From Lineus longissimus (taxonomy: Eukaryota > Nemertea > Pilidiophora > Heteronemertea > Lineidae), in the NCBI RefSeq assembly GCF_910592395.1, contig NC_088322.1, forward strand, positions 7,933,431-7,993,430: a stretch of DNA of 60,000 nt, written 5' to 3'. The notes under the pieces were generated by a model. It saw only the letters and a program-made list of their open reading frames with translations, was not told where the DNA came from and made no database searches. Of the stretch, positions 41,843 through 55,134 are shown in pieces. Position numbers and translations under genes: made by a program. How positions within the stretch are numbered: position 1 is the first letter of the stretch; each line of letters starts with the position of its first letter.

Positions 41843-43096
41843 TTAAGCAGAGGCTGTTACATCGGTTCGTGTGGCACTGACCCCAAACAATCCAGACATA
41901 TCATATGGGAGGCCTTCAAAGGGATATTTCTTACTGTCACAAGTCTCATTGCACCAACGTAAATTGGTCAGGCCAACTTCAGCATATGCACTTTCGATTA
42001 TCTCGTTGCTTAATGGAAAGGCTTTGAACCTCTTGTTACCAACAGAGTAGAACGTTTCACCCTGAATCCCGACCACGAATAATATTCCCCCCGGCTTCAG
42101 AAGGGAGGTCACGTGTTTAACAGCACTCCTATATGATGATTCGTCACAACACGCTACTTCCAAACAGAGGCTGGACGAGATGACGTCGAAGGGTTCCAAG
42201 ACCAACGGGGCCAATGGGTTCTCTTGGTGAACATCACATGGTACGACCCGTTTGATTGCTTGCCGGATGTGGTCTTGTCTGAGTTTCCAATCATCGCTGA
42301 AACGAGACAAAGTTTCGGTGAGGTCGACAACAGGGCAAGGTTTTTCAAGCGGTTTCCAAGAGTCGAGTGGTGTAAAGAATTGATACCGAACTGGAGTTAT
42401 TGGTCGTCTCACCGAACACCGCGAGGGTGGCGCTACATGTAAAATGGAGGCCAAAATCGACGCGCCTCATCAAATGAACAGTTAATAAATTCAAATATAT
42501 CATAGCGTTAGCCTCATAGCATAATTGCTTAACTCATATTAATATTGAAGGTTTTGAGAAAAACTAAAGAACCATTTTTGTAGACAACGCTTAGGAAATT
42601 TTGATTCGAACTTTAACAAAAACTTATAACAGATGTCTCAACATTTTTAAAACCATTAAATAAGTAAACAATGCTTGAATAACACAGAAAAGTGACATAG
42701 ACATAAAATTTTCACATTTTGGCCAAAATATGACTTAGGCAATTATGCTATGAGGCTAACGATAGTATAATTACATTAGTACATATTACAGTACGTTCCT
42801 ACCTTTTCCCTTCTAGTTTGCACACATATTCAAAGTATCGTTGACAGTTGTGGGCATCAGGGTCACCATTCACCCATTTTAGGATTTCATCCAGATTCTG
42901 AGTTACATAATCTGAGCAGACGATATCTGAACATCGACTTCCAGCGGAAATGACGGAATAGATACTGGGGCCAGACCCTACATCAAGGAGTCTGCTACCA
43001 TCACGAATTTCTGCCGCAGCTGAAGAAAAATACACATTTGTTGGCTCACCGTAGGGGAGTCTATACAATACCGCAGTGTCCGTCGTCCGTCGTCGT

Positions 43097-43128
<32 letters not shown>

Positions 43129-46100
43129 CGTCGTATCCTAGTTCAAAAACAGTGGCACGTTTCTTAACCGCTAGGCCTATGAACTTAAAACTTTGTACAC
43201 ATGACCCCCTAGGTCAGATGACCCGTGACACTAAATTTCTGTCCGATCTGATTCTCTACTTGGCCACCAGGGGGCCAAATGTGGATATCTAAAAAGTGTG
43301 ATATCTCGCTTATTAGTGACTTGTTTTCGATGAAACTTTTGTTGTAGGTACTCATAGCAAATATACATCTTATATCATACGGGTTTTTAATTTGACCTAC
43401 TTTTCAAGGTCACAGAGGTCATATGGCGTAAATTGGCCGTTAGAGTGTAAACTATGGCACGTTTCTTAACCACTAAAGCTATGAACTTGAAACTTGGTGC
43501 ATATAACCCCCTACATCAGATAACCTCTGATGCCAAATTTTGGCTTGATCTGATTCTTTATTCGGCCACCAGGGGGCCATAATGGAAAAAGTAAGAAGTG
43601 CAATATCTTGCTTATTTTTAGTGATTCGTTTTCAATAACATTTTTATGGTAGGTTCTCCTAGCAAGGATACATCACATATCATATGAGTTTTTGATCTGA
43701 CCTGCTTTTCAAGGTCACAGAGATCAAATGGCGTAAATTTGTCGTTTGATTGTAACTATGGCACGTTTCTTAACCACTAAAGCTTTGAACTTGAAATTTG
43801 ATACACATGACTCCCTACGTCATGTCACCTCGGACACCGAATTTCGATCTGATCTGGTACTCAACTCGGCCACCAGGAGGCCAAAACTAAAATAGGTAAA
43901 AAGTGCAATATCTCGTTTATTATTGACTTGTTTTTGATGATATTCTTATGGTACTTACTCCAAGCAACGATACATCACATGTCATACCGACTTTGGTTTG
44001 ACCTATATACTATACATGTACAATGTGTCTTAATCTGGATGAATTACAAAGCACCAAATATCTATACGGTGAGCACAATGGCCCCTGGCCGTTTCATTTT
44101 TTTTTCATCAATGATTTTCGACGTCGTAGTCGTCGTCGTCATCATCATCATCATCTTCATCATCAACATTATCGGAACCCGCCGATGAACTCCATCAAAA
44201 ACTTTAGGTGACATCAAGTTAAGATCATTCTTTAATCGATGATTTATATTGCCATTTCGCCTATTGCCATTTTGCAATCGTCACTTCGCCTAATTGCCCT
44301 ATTTACCTATTGCCTAATTGGGTAATTCCCATATTTCCTAATGGAAAACATGTACCAGGTGCTAGACATGTTCTGAGAAACGAGAAACTACGAAGTTGGT
44401 AAGCGAAAGCTTTCACGGTGTGAAGGTTAGCACACAAGAGACAAACGATAAAATTAGGTAATTGTGCAGAGAAAAAGAGGAACTAAAGTCTGAAAGTCTC
44501 TGGCTTCTAATGCAGGTGGATCCCGGCCTTTTGTGATGAAGTTTTGCTCCAGAACAGACAAATACAAAGTGAACAGCAATACACCAGAAACCTGATGGGA
44601 TCGAAGTACCAAGTTCACGAAGAATTTCCGAAAATCGTAAACGACAGGCGCAAAATGTTTTTGCCATACTACAAAAAGGCTAAATCAGATGGTAGTCGTG
44701 CATCACGAAATAGGGACGTGTTATACGTCGAAGGAAGGAAAATCACGGTTGACAACATTAATTGTCCGGTGAAGATAATGCATATGCGAAAATTAGCCCA
44801 TGGTGACTAGGCAGCGGATGATCGGCGTGATACCCCCCAACCGACAAGGAGGCGCACCCCTAGGAAGCCGAGGGTCGAAAACAAACCTAACGACTCTAAC
44901 AACAATACTGCGTTTTCCCCAACCCCCCGAAACGCAAACGCCAACGCCTATTCCATTCTTCGACATCGTGCTCAGGTAGCATCAAAGCGATTCCGTGGAT
45001 TCATCCGGCTTGCAACCCCTAACGAGTTGAGCCAAAAATTTTGGATATTCTTCCGCCTATCATAGCCACTGAACTAGCACCTATACGAGTTGGGACATGT
45101 CATGCAGAGTTCCTGAAACCGGGTGCAAAAGCTTTTCAATAGATTGGGCGTCATCAGATTGGAATGTGTGTCAGCCGGGTGATCAGCTGTTGCACTGTCC
45201 TGTTTTGTGTGTTTTTTCCTGTTTTATACAAAAATCGAAATATTTCGAAAATGAGCTGACAAAGCTACATTTTTTATCGCATTTTTCTCGAGCATTAGCT
45301 ATTGTGCTTCCCGTGAAAACCGGCATTTTGGGATTTACCTATGAAGAAAGATTTTTAAAATCGCGTTTTCTTGTGATTTAGGGTCTTGTTTGAAATGTTT
45401 TTAGCCTCAAGTGCAACGAGCGAATCCTGCGCTAATTACTGACTTGTATTCACTGAATAAATGAGGTGAGATCCTGTAGAAAAAGGGGATCACGGCCTTT
45501 CCAGTGGTGTGCTCACTAATTGGTCATTCGTTAAAAAGCGCCATCTAATCGCCTTTTGAAATACAGTAGAACCTCCCCTAGCGGACACCTCTGCCAGGCG
45601 GACACCTCCGCATTACGGACATGTTCGTTCAGTCCTGATTTTTTCTAAGTCTTTTGCTTTAACCAAAACCTCTGTAGAGCGGACACCTCTCTATTCCGAA
45701 TTGCACCAAGGCCATGGTGACTTTTTGGTCCAATCACCTCACAATTACGGATAGTAAGCAAAAACAATGGCTTCCCGTGTTCACTTAGGTGGTCGATTAG
45801 ACCTAACAGGTGTGAAGTTTGCGTATTTGATGAACATAATTAGACACTGCGTTCAGCGTTAATTACAGGGTGGAGTGAATTCAATGTCCGTTGCTCTCCT
45901 ATGTTTCGTTTAATTTTCTTCACTTCTTATCACATTGCCAAGCTACTGTATATTCTTACATTAATTGCAGTCCATTGAGTTGTTTGTCCCCTTGTGCTCT
46001 AATTACAAATAATAAAACTTGATGTGTAGTAGCTCAATCAAATGCTTTAAAACAACTAATTAAGGATGTACGCTGTCTATGTAGTATGTAGCGTACGAAC

Positions 46101-47182
46101 ACAACCTGCATATACCAATGTTGGCAAATTCATATGACATCCACTAGAATTGCCATAAGGTATTACAATAAAGTAATTTCAAGTTCGCATATAAATTGCA
46201 TCAAATTGTTTGAAGTAGTTAATATTCAAAATTAAATGGAATATGTAATACCCCGGTACGCAGACTTAGCTTCACGACCCCCGTGTTCATACACATGAAT
46301 CCACGTTTTGGACAATAATGGCATAACCTCCCTATTAAGGACACCTCTACATTACGGACACCAACGCCTAGTGCCATGGGTGTCCGCAATAGAGAGGTTG
46401 TACTGTAGCTTTCATTTGCAATTGAGAGAATATCCTGATGTCACGCACTTTCGGGAGAACTGTTGCGCGTGACCTCAGGAGCTCGCACAATTGGATTGGC
46501 TTTTGCGTTGGCGTTTTCGGGCCTTGCGAAAACTCCCTTTCCCGAATTAAAGCTTGGAGTTGAAATGTGTGTGGACTGAACAACCGGTTAGAACAGGCCG
46601 ATTCCATCGACTGCATTAAAGATTTTGACATTTTAGCTTTTCAAGAAAACAAATCAGATGAGGTTGACAGTTTCGCACCTGATAGGCCTACATGTATTCA
46701 ATTAGATAATAGCCTAAGGGCACTATCTCAGGCCAGTAAATTCACTCCATTGTTTGAAAACGGACTTCCCTTGGGTGAAAGTACCTGAACCCCTCCAGAA
46801 GGACCCCTCCGGAAATCATGGCTACAATATGGCCGCCGCGCCTGGCATATTGTGTTATTTTCACTTTTTTGATAATCAACAAGCAATTTCATGCACATGT
46901 ATGCCAAAAACAATGGCCGCCGCGCCTGGCATATTGTGATATTTTGACTTGTTTAATAATCAACGTGCAACTTCATGCACATGTATGCTAAAACAATTTT
47001 TTTGGAATAACAGTCTGATTCTTACCCATTAGCTCATGAAGCATCTCTGACATCTTGTCGTAGAACCGGCTTTCCTTCGTGTGATAATTATCCAAAAAGA
47101 TTTTGGTGTCGAAATGAGTTTTGTAGTCGACTCCAGATAATATTGCCGTCTCAAATGATTCGGAAGCTGGATCGTTAGCCAT
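41843..47182 (-). CDS. NNMT/PNMT/INMT-family methyltransferase, copy E
   Basis: Exon 1 47182-47026, exon 2 43019-42803, exon 3 42296-41843: 157+217+454 bp, 275 aa, frame intact. Begins MANDPASESFETAILSG. The SAM motif is standard; LCLEVACCDE carries Glu. The C-terminus differs from A-D: after SATR it reads TDVTASA and stops at TAA because a rearrangement replaced the last codons and the 3' UTR (also in F). Intron 2 contains a 256-bp MITE. Intron 1 contains a Helentron-like element only about 24 bp from the exon-2 acceptor, and a Tigger-like element; the pyrimidine tract TATTTTTCTTCAG is kept. Whether splicing still works cannot be seen. Confidence 0.83.
42506..42761. mobile_element. 256-bp MITE in intron 2 of copy E
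   Basis: Ends CGTTAGCCTCATAGCATAAT and its reverse complement, inverted over about 35 bp. ATAG flanks both sides. Identical placement in copy F (49859-50114) and absence in A-D date it between the early duplications and the E/F split. Confidence 0.88.
43043..44096 (+). mobile_element. Helentron-like non-autonomous element, type B
   Basis: Starts GGCTCACCGTAGGGGAG, then a (CGT)n/CCGTCGT microsatellite. About three ~303-bp monomers follow (GGCACGTTTC at 43154, 43456 and 43760), and it ends TACGGTGAGCACAATGG then CCCCTGGCCGTTTCA. The start and the TACGGTGAGC near the end are inverted copies, and a GGCC-CC-TGGCC hairpin lies about 10 nt before the end. The empty site, a T-run, is in copy F at about 50392-50402. 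T-T targets, short subterminal inverted repeats, a central minisatellite and a 3' hairpin fit Helentron-associated elements. Confidence 0.7.
44540..44810 (+). pseudogene. retroelement ORF1-like remnant, best copy
   Basis: The frame 44544-44810 reads KYQVHEEFPKIVNDRRKMFL, then YYKKAKSDGSRAS and DVLYVEGRKITVD. The pattern FPxxIxxRR...KxAKxxG...LYxxG is seen at the end of ORF1-like proteins of invertebrate non-LTR elements. It stops at 44810, as a C-terminus would. It lies antisense in intron 1 of copy E; relatives in B and F are more damaged. Confidence 0.45.
45564..46405. mobile_element. Tigger-like non-autonomous transposon
   Basis: 842 bp between TA dinucleotides. Left CAGTAGAACCTCCCCTAGCG and right (reverse complement) CAGTACAACCTCTCTATTGC are imperfect inverted repeats followed by GGACACC repeats. 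Unit F has no insertion here (GCCTTTTAAAATGGCTTTCA at 51890), so it entered unit E after the duplication. No transposase ORF. Confidence 0.85.
46829..46990. repeat. 84-bp tandem repeat, two units (copy E)
   Basis: ATGGCCGCCGCGCCTGGCAT starts at 46829 and 46913. The unit includes CATGCACATGTATGCCAAAA. The equivalent array in copy F has one more unit. Confidence 0.88.
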
Positions 47183-49192
47183 GATAAGAAGCAATGGTGC
47201 AAAGTGCCTACGGGCGCAGAAAGCAGCTAACCTCCCCGACCTGTCCTTCTTGAGTCCTGCACCAGGTTTTCTGCGTTTACTGATCAGTGCGCTTCTGTGC
47301 GGCTTATTATAAACCGCGATATGAGAAATCACGAAATCGCGAGTTGAGTAATCATTTTTTTCTGCCACAAGATTTTCTACTTTCCTGGACCATGACAATC
47401 ACCATTTCTGATGATGCTGTCCACTTCTCCATTCAATGATAGTAAGGCCGAAGACAATACAATGGTTACATGCAACTGCATGTTCATCTTGACCGCACAT
47501 CGTTACACACATCGTTACAACCAGTTGTCTGAATATTTACCATGGGCATGGAAATAATTTGCACTCGCGATTATGTTTTATACGATTGTTCTTTTCCAGT
47601 AAGCGCAGTTTTCTTATTGCAGCAGCTGGTCTGTCATATCATGATGTGCATTTCGCATAGAAATGTTATTTTTCAGTAAAGTAAAAATGGCAAAAACCGC
47701 AATGATCAACATCCTACTAGTAGGCCATAAATCTACCGTATGTAGCCTACACACTATATCAATTTACGGCTTTTTTATGCTTCGGAGCAAAATGCAGTTA
47801 CCACATCCTATAGTAGGGTAGCGCATTCTCATTCCGTGAGATATCCATTTTGCCCTATTCTGTATGATGATTCTTAACACTCGGAATTCCATAGGTATGA
47901 TATTTCACTCCCATGCAATCGGATTGAAACTAGTTGACAGTGGTGTATCCAGAAATCCTTAGAAGGGGTGGGAATCAGTGAGATGCCATCTTGAAAACTT
48001 GGTTGGTACGAGGGCCCTGCCCAAGAAATAATTTGGAATCTATAAGTGCAAAATAATGCAGTTTTCTTGCCATCTCTGGGTCCTGCTAAACTTGGACTGA
48101 GGCACATTCAATATTGCTCTGCGGGGGGAGGGACTTGTACTTCATGAGCAACCCTCATAAATTCACCATTGCCTCATTTAGGGCATGACTAATCAATAAT
48201 GCCTTCTAAATCTCCCAATATCACACAAAAACATTGGCCTAAGTGATTCCTCGCCACAGAAAGCAGGCGCCTTAATACCAGTGTTGTCGTGGTCACAACC
48301 GGAGAAATATTTAACTATCCAACCAAATGAATTTATGTCGCCGAAGGGCTTGTTTATTTATTTATTCGCACACGTAGAGAACAATTGAACAACAGGTGGA
48401 ATTTCATGCAGCGTGCTGTGTGGTACTTGTATTAAGATAGTACACACATTTCGTGCACTTTTTTTGTAAATAACGCACCCAATCGCTTGTTATAATCTGC
48501 GCCAGTTCGAGTACGAAATACATGTACACATAAAAAGGTACCAAAAGAAGAGCAGAGACGGATGCATATTTGTGTTTGCTGAAAAACCCTCATTTTTTTC
48601 AAAAGCTAAAAAAACCTCATTTTCAAGAGTGTTGTACAGGTACGTTAGTAAATGTGCAGGCTCTGTAATTCTATGCTCTTCCTGTAATTTTCATATGTTC
48701 GTCCTGTAACCTTCCATGTTCCTCAATATCAAGTGGTGTCCGGGGTTCTGATATTTTACCTCAACACAGAACATCAAAAACTGTGTGTTTTTTTTTATCT
48801 AGCCAACGTGCATATTATATTCATGCAATATTCAAAGAAGGTGATTGATATCAGATGTTTACGTTTGTAAATGTGTTAATGATCCTTTACTATTTATGAT
48901 TATTATAAAGATGAGAGTTTCAGGCATAGAATTACTAAAAAAATGTCTTTCTCTGGAAAAAATCTATGAGACCATTTACTACTTATTATATCCGGTACTA
49001 AGCTTTCATTATTTATTTAGTTTTGGCCCAGGCAGTCTACTCTCATCTACAATAACATCATGAGATCACATTCTATTTTGCATTTTGTATTTGAATATTT
49101 ACTTACAGTGTTTTTCAGCTAGATCTGGCCAACAGTTGGTTGACCTCTTGTCACTAAACTAAAATTATGATAGCGTGATCACAAATAATATA

Positions 49193-52100
49193 TTAAGCAG
49201 AGGCTGTTACATCGGTTCGTGTGGCACTGACCGCAAACAATCCAGACATATCATATGGGAGGCCTTCAAAGGGATATTTCTTACTGTCACAAGTCTCATT
49301 GCACCAACGTAAATTGGTCAGGCCAACTTCAGCATATGCACTTTCGATTATCTCGTTGCTTAATGGAAAGGCTTTGAACCTCTTGTTACCAACAGAGTAG
49401 AACGTTTCACCCTGAATCCCGACCACGAATAATATTCCCCCCGGCTTGAGAAGGGAGGTCACGTGTTTAACCGCACTCCTATATGATGATTCGTCAGAAC
49501 ACGCTGCCTCTAAACAGAGGCTGGACGAGATGACGTCGAAGGGTTCCAAGACCAACGGGGCCAATGGGTTCTCTTGGTGAACATCACATGGTACGACCCG
49601 TTTGATTGCTTGCCGGATGTGGTCTTGTCTGAGTTTCCATTCATCATCGCTGAAACGAGACAAAGTTTCGGTGAGGTCGACAACAGGGCAAGGTTTTTCA
49701 AGCGGTTTCCAAGAGTCGAGTGGTGTAAGGAATTGATAACGAACTGGAGTTATTGGTCGTCTCACCGAACACCGCGAGGGTGGCGCTACATGTAAAATGG
49801 AGGCCAAAATCGACGCGCCTCATCAAATGAACAGTTAATAAATTCAAACATATCATAGCGTTAGCCTCATAGCATAATTGCCTAACTCATATTAATATTG
49901 AAGGTTTTGAGAAAAATTAAAGAACCATTTTTTTAGACAACGCTTAGGAAATTTTTATTCGAACTTTAACAAAAACTTATAACAGATGTCTCAACATTTT
50001 TAAAACCATTAAATAAGTAAACAATGCTTGAATAACACAGAAAAGTGACATAGACATAAAATTTTCACATTTTGGCCAAAATATGACTTAGGCAATTATG
50101 CTATGAGGCTAACGATAGTATAATTACACTAGGACATATTACAGTACGTTCCTACCTTTTCCCTTCTAGTTTGCACACATATTCAAAGTATCGTTGCCAG
50201 TTGTGGGCATCAGGGTCACCATTCACCCATTTTAGGATTTCATCCAGATTCTGAGTTACATAATCTGAGCAGACGATCTCTGAACATCGACTTCCAGCGG
50301 AAATGACGGAATAGATACTCGGGCCAGACCCTACATCAAGGAGTCTGCTACCATCACGAATTTCTGCCGCAGCTGAAGAAAAATACACATTTGTTTTTTT
50401 TTCATCAATGATTTTCGACGTCGTAGTCGTCGTCGTCATCATCATCATCATCTTCATCATCATCATATTCGGAACCCGCCGATGAACTCCATCAAAAATT
50501 TAGGTGACATCAAGTTAAGATCATTCTTTAATCCACACCTTATCCGATGATTTATATTGCCATTTCGCCTATTGCCATTTTGCAATCGTCACTTCGCCTA
50601 ATTGCCCTATTTACCTATTGCCTAATTGGGTAATTCCCATATTTCCTAATGGAAAACATGTACCAGGTGCTAGACATGTTCTGAGAAACGAGAAACTACG
50701 AAGTTGGTAAGCGAAAGCTTTCACGGTGTGAAGGTTAGCACACAAGAGACAAACGATAAAATTAGTTAATTGTGCAGAGAAAAAGAGGAAATAAAGTCTG
50801 AAAGTCTCTGGCTTCTAATGCAGGTGGATCCCGGCCTTTTGTGATGAAGTTTTGCTCCAGAACAGACAAATACAAAGTAAACAGCAATACACCAGAAACC
50901 TGATGGGATCGAAGTACAAGTTCACGAAGAATTTCCAAAAGTCGTAAACGACAGGCGCAAAATGTTTTTCCCATACAACAAAAAGGCTAAATCAGATGGT
51001 AGTCGTGCATCACGAAATAGGGACGTGTTATACGTCGAAGAAAGGAAAATCACGGTTGACAGCATCAATTGTCCGGTGAAGATAACGCATATGTGAAAAT
51101 TAGCCCATGGTGACTAGGCAGCGGATGATCGGCGTGATACCCCCCCCCCCCCCCCCCCAACCGACAAGGAGGCGAACCCCTAGGAAGCCGTGGGTCGACA
51201 AAAAAACTAACGACTCTAACAACAATACTGCGTTTTCCCCAACCCCCCGAAACGCAAACGCCAACGCCTATTCCATTCTTCGACATCGTGCTCAGGTAGC
51301 ATCGAAGCGATTCCGTATATTCATCCGGCTTGCAACCCCTGACGAGGTGAGCCAAAAATGTTGGATATTCTTCCGCCTATCATAGCCACTGAACTAGCAC
51401 CTGTCCGAGTTGGGACATGACATGCAGAGTTCCTGAAACCGGGTGCAAAAGCTTTTCAATAGATTAAGCGTCATCAGATTGGAATGTGTGTCAGCCGGGT
51501 GATCAGCTGTTGCACTGTCCTGTTTTGTGTGTTTTTTCCTGTTTTATACAAAAATCAAAATATAACGAAAATGAGCCGACTAAGCTACATTTTTTAACGC
51601 ATTTTTCTCGAGCATTAGCTATTGTGCTTCCCGTGAAAACCGGCATTTTGGGATTTACCTATAAAGAAAGATTTTTAAAATCGCGTTTTCTTGTGATTTT
51701 GGGGTCTTGTTTGAAATTTGGGGTCTTATTTGAAATGTTTTTAGCCTCAAGTGCTTCGAGCGAATCCTGCGCTAATTACTGACTTGTATTCACTGAATAT
51801 ATGAAGTGAGATCCTGTAGAAAAAGGGGATCACGGCCTTTCCAGTGGTGTGCTCACTAATTGGTCATTCGTTACTAAAAGCGCCATCTAATCGCCTTTTA
51901 AAATGGCTTTCATTTGCAACTGAGAGAATATCCTGATGTCACGCACTTTCGGGAGAACTGTTGCGCGTGACCTCAGGAGCTCGCACAATTGGATTGGCTT
52001 TCGCGTTGGTGTTTCCGGGCCTTGCAAAAACTCCCTTTCCCGGATTAAAGTTCTGAGTTGAAATGTGTGCGGACTGAAGAACCGGTTAGAACAGGCCGAT

Positions 52101-53809
52101 TCCATCGACTGCATTAAAGATTTTGACATTTAATAGCTTTTCAAGAAAACAAATCAGATGAGGTTGACAGTTTCGCACCTGATACATGTATTCAATTAGA
52201 TAATAGCCTAAGGGCACTATCTCAGGCCAGTAAATTCACTCCATTGTTTGAAAACGGACTTCCCTTGGGCGAAAGTACCTGAACCCCTCCAGAAGGACCC
52301 CTCTGGAAATCATGGCTACAATATGGCCGCCGCGCCTGGCATATTGTGTTATTTTGACATTTTTGATAATCAACAAGCAATTTCATGCACATGTATGCCA
52401 AAAACAATGGCCGCCGCGCCTGGCATATTGTGATATTTTGACATTTTTGATAATCAACAAGCAATTTCATGCACATGTATGCCAAAAACAATGGCCGCCG
52501 CGCCTGGCATATTGTGATATTCTGACTTTTTAGCTCACCTCTAAGCAGAGGTGAGCTTATCCCATTACGTGGCGTCCGTCGTCCGTCGTCGTCGTCGTCG
52601 TCGTCGTCGTCCGTCGTCGTCCGTCGTCCGTTAGCAGGGCACGTTTCGTAACTGTTAGAGCTATTGAGTTGAATCTTGGTACACATGTACCCTTATGTAA
52701 TGACACCTTGGAGACCAAGTTTCGGTCCGATTCGTTTCATGGTTTGGCCACCAGGGGGCTAAACGTTAAAAGTGAAAATATGCAATATCTCCCTTAATAG
52801 TAGTCGAGAAATTTTGAAAAAAATATGGTAGGTACTTCTAGCAAAGGTGCATCATATATCCTCCGGGTTTTTGATTTGACCTCCTTTTCAAGGTCACAGA
52901 GGTCAAAGTTTGCTGATTCACTGAACAGTAGCATGTTTCCTATCTATTTTAGCTAGAAGGTTTTAAACCAGTGTGGACATGTATCTGGGGATTCTCTATT
53001 CCACCCCTAAAATTTCGGCCGTTCGGACATCAAATATGGCCGCCAGGCAGCCATCTTGAAAAATAAACACAGTACTATTACTCCGAAACTAATGATCGGA
53101 TTGCAACCAAATTTGATCTGGATGTACATGTATATCTATGTACTCTCTACTAAATCCTTGATTTTTTATCAAATGAGATAGCCAATATGGGTGCCAGGCG
53201 GGCATCTTGAAAAATTCTTAGTTTGGCCACCCGGGGGCCAAATTTAATGTCCAAAGTTAAAATGTTTGATTGCTCGTTTAATAGTGGTCTGATTTTCATA
53301 AAATTTTTATGGTAGGTACTCCTAGCAAGGATACATTTCATAAATGTGGGTTTTTGATTTGACCTACTTCTCAAGGTCACAGAGGTCAAAGTTTTCCTAT
53401 GGCACCGCCATTTTACAATGACGGCACGTTTTGTCACTGCTTTAGCTACAGATCCCTAACTTGGTACAAATGTACCCCTATACTCTTAGACTAAACTGCA
53501 GTCTTTTTCTGATTCTCAGTTTAGCCAGCAGGGCCCCAAATGTTAATAGTGGACTCTCCCCTGAGGGTGCCTTGAAATGCTGCTAAGTGGGATGTCATAG
53601 TCTAAGCCGAGGCAAATGCAGGATTAATTAACCTCTACAGAGCCCTAGGAATTTCAGATGATGGTTGTTCCTTGTACTAGACACAAGCAAACAACATAAT
53701 TATCCTATTCCTAAGCATTTCCATAATGGGTCATCTGTAAACCAAAGGACTTTTTGGCTCACCGTAGGGGAGTCTATACGATACCGCAGTGTCCGTCGTC
53801 CGTCGTCGT

Positions 53810-53856
<47 letters not shown>

Positions 53857-55093
53857 CGTCGTATCCTAGTTCAAAAACAGTGGCACGTTTTTTAACCGCT
53901 AGGCCTATGAACTTAAAACTTTGTACACATGACCCCCTAGGTCAGATGACCCGTGACACTAAATTTCTGTCCGATCTGATTCTCTACTTGGCCACCAGGG
54001 GGCCAAATGTGGATATCTAAAAAGTGTGATATCTCGCTTATTAGTGACTTGTTTTCGATAAAACTTTTGTGGTAGGTACTCATAGCAAGGATACATCATA
54101 TATCTTACGGGTTTTTAATTTGATCTACTTTTCAAGGTCGCAGAGGTCAAATGGCGTGAATTGGCCGTTTGAGTGTAACTATGGCACGTTTCTCAACCAC
54201 CAAAGCTATGAACTTGAAACTTGGTACATGTACATATAACCCCCTATATCAGATAACCTCTGGTGCTGAATTTCAGCCTGATCTGATTCTTGACTTTGCC
54301 ACCAGGGGGCCAAAACAGAAAAGTAAGAAGTGCAATAGCCTGCTTATCAGCAAATTGTTTTTGATGAAATTTTTATGGCAGGGACCCCTAGCAAGGTTAC
54401 CTCAGATGTTGCACGATTTTTCGGATTTGACCTACTTTTTAAGGTCGCAGAGGTCAAATGGCGTAAATTTGCCGTTTGAGTGTAACTATGGCACGTTTCT
54501 CAACCGCAACAGTTATGAACTTGAAACTTTGAACAAATGACCCCCTAGGTCAGTTGACCTTTTACACTGAATTTTGGTTCGGTCTGATTATTGACTTGGC
54601 CACCAGGGGGCCCAAACTCAAAACTCAAAAAGTGTGATTTCTCGCTTATTACTGATTTGTTTTTGATAAAAGTTTCATGGTAGGTACTCCCAGCAAGGAT
54701 ACATCACATATCTTACAGGTTTTTGATTTGACCCACCTTTCAAGTTCACAGAGGTCAAAGTTGAAAACTTTACCGTTCTTGGTACGTTTTGTCGTTGTTC
54801 AATGTAAAGAGTTTTAATTTTGTGTAATGATGCATCTAAGAAGCCACTATTTGTATGCCAAGTTTCAGCCAGATCGGAATTCAAATATGGCCGAAATTGC
54901 ATGTTTTGTGGGTTTTTCCTCGTATTGTGGCAATCCAAAGGTCGTGAGTTCAAACCCCGGTAAAGGACAGCCAAAAATATTTTTATTTTTCATCTTTTCC
55001 TTTTTTCTTTTCTGAGTTCTATCTTACATTTTCTTCATTTTTAACTCACCTCTTAGCAGAGGTGAGCTTATCCCATACCGTGGCGTCCGTCGT

Positions 55094-55134
<41 letters not shown>

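Noticed and set aside
47183-47398. Upstream in-frame extension of copy E (and 57123-57338 of F) starting MSWSRKVENL
   Set aside because: Open but not matching the family; it would exceed the normal length, and the common MANDPASE methionine has a good Kozak context.
52560-52640. CRISPR-like array from CCGTCGT repeats
   Set aside because: Simple microsatellite without spacers, in eukaryotic DNA.
53665-54020. Poly-Val and poly-Arg ORFs (also 43038-43292, and poly-Asp frames at 52222-52686 and 55024-55209)
   Set aside because: Translations of the CGT/GTC microsatellite at the 5' end of Helentron-like elements; not genes.
54935-54990. Second tRNA-like SINE (GAGTTCAAACCCCGG)
   Set aside because: Only a box-B-like phrase is present; no convincing A box or repeated copy in the window.
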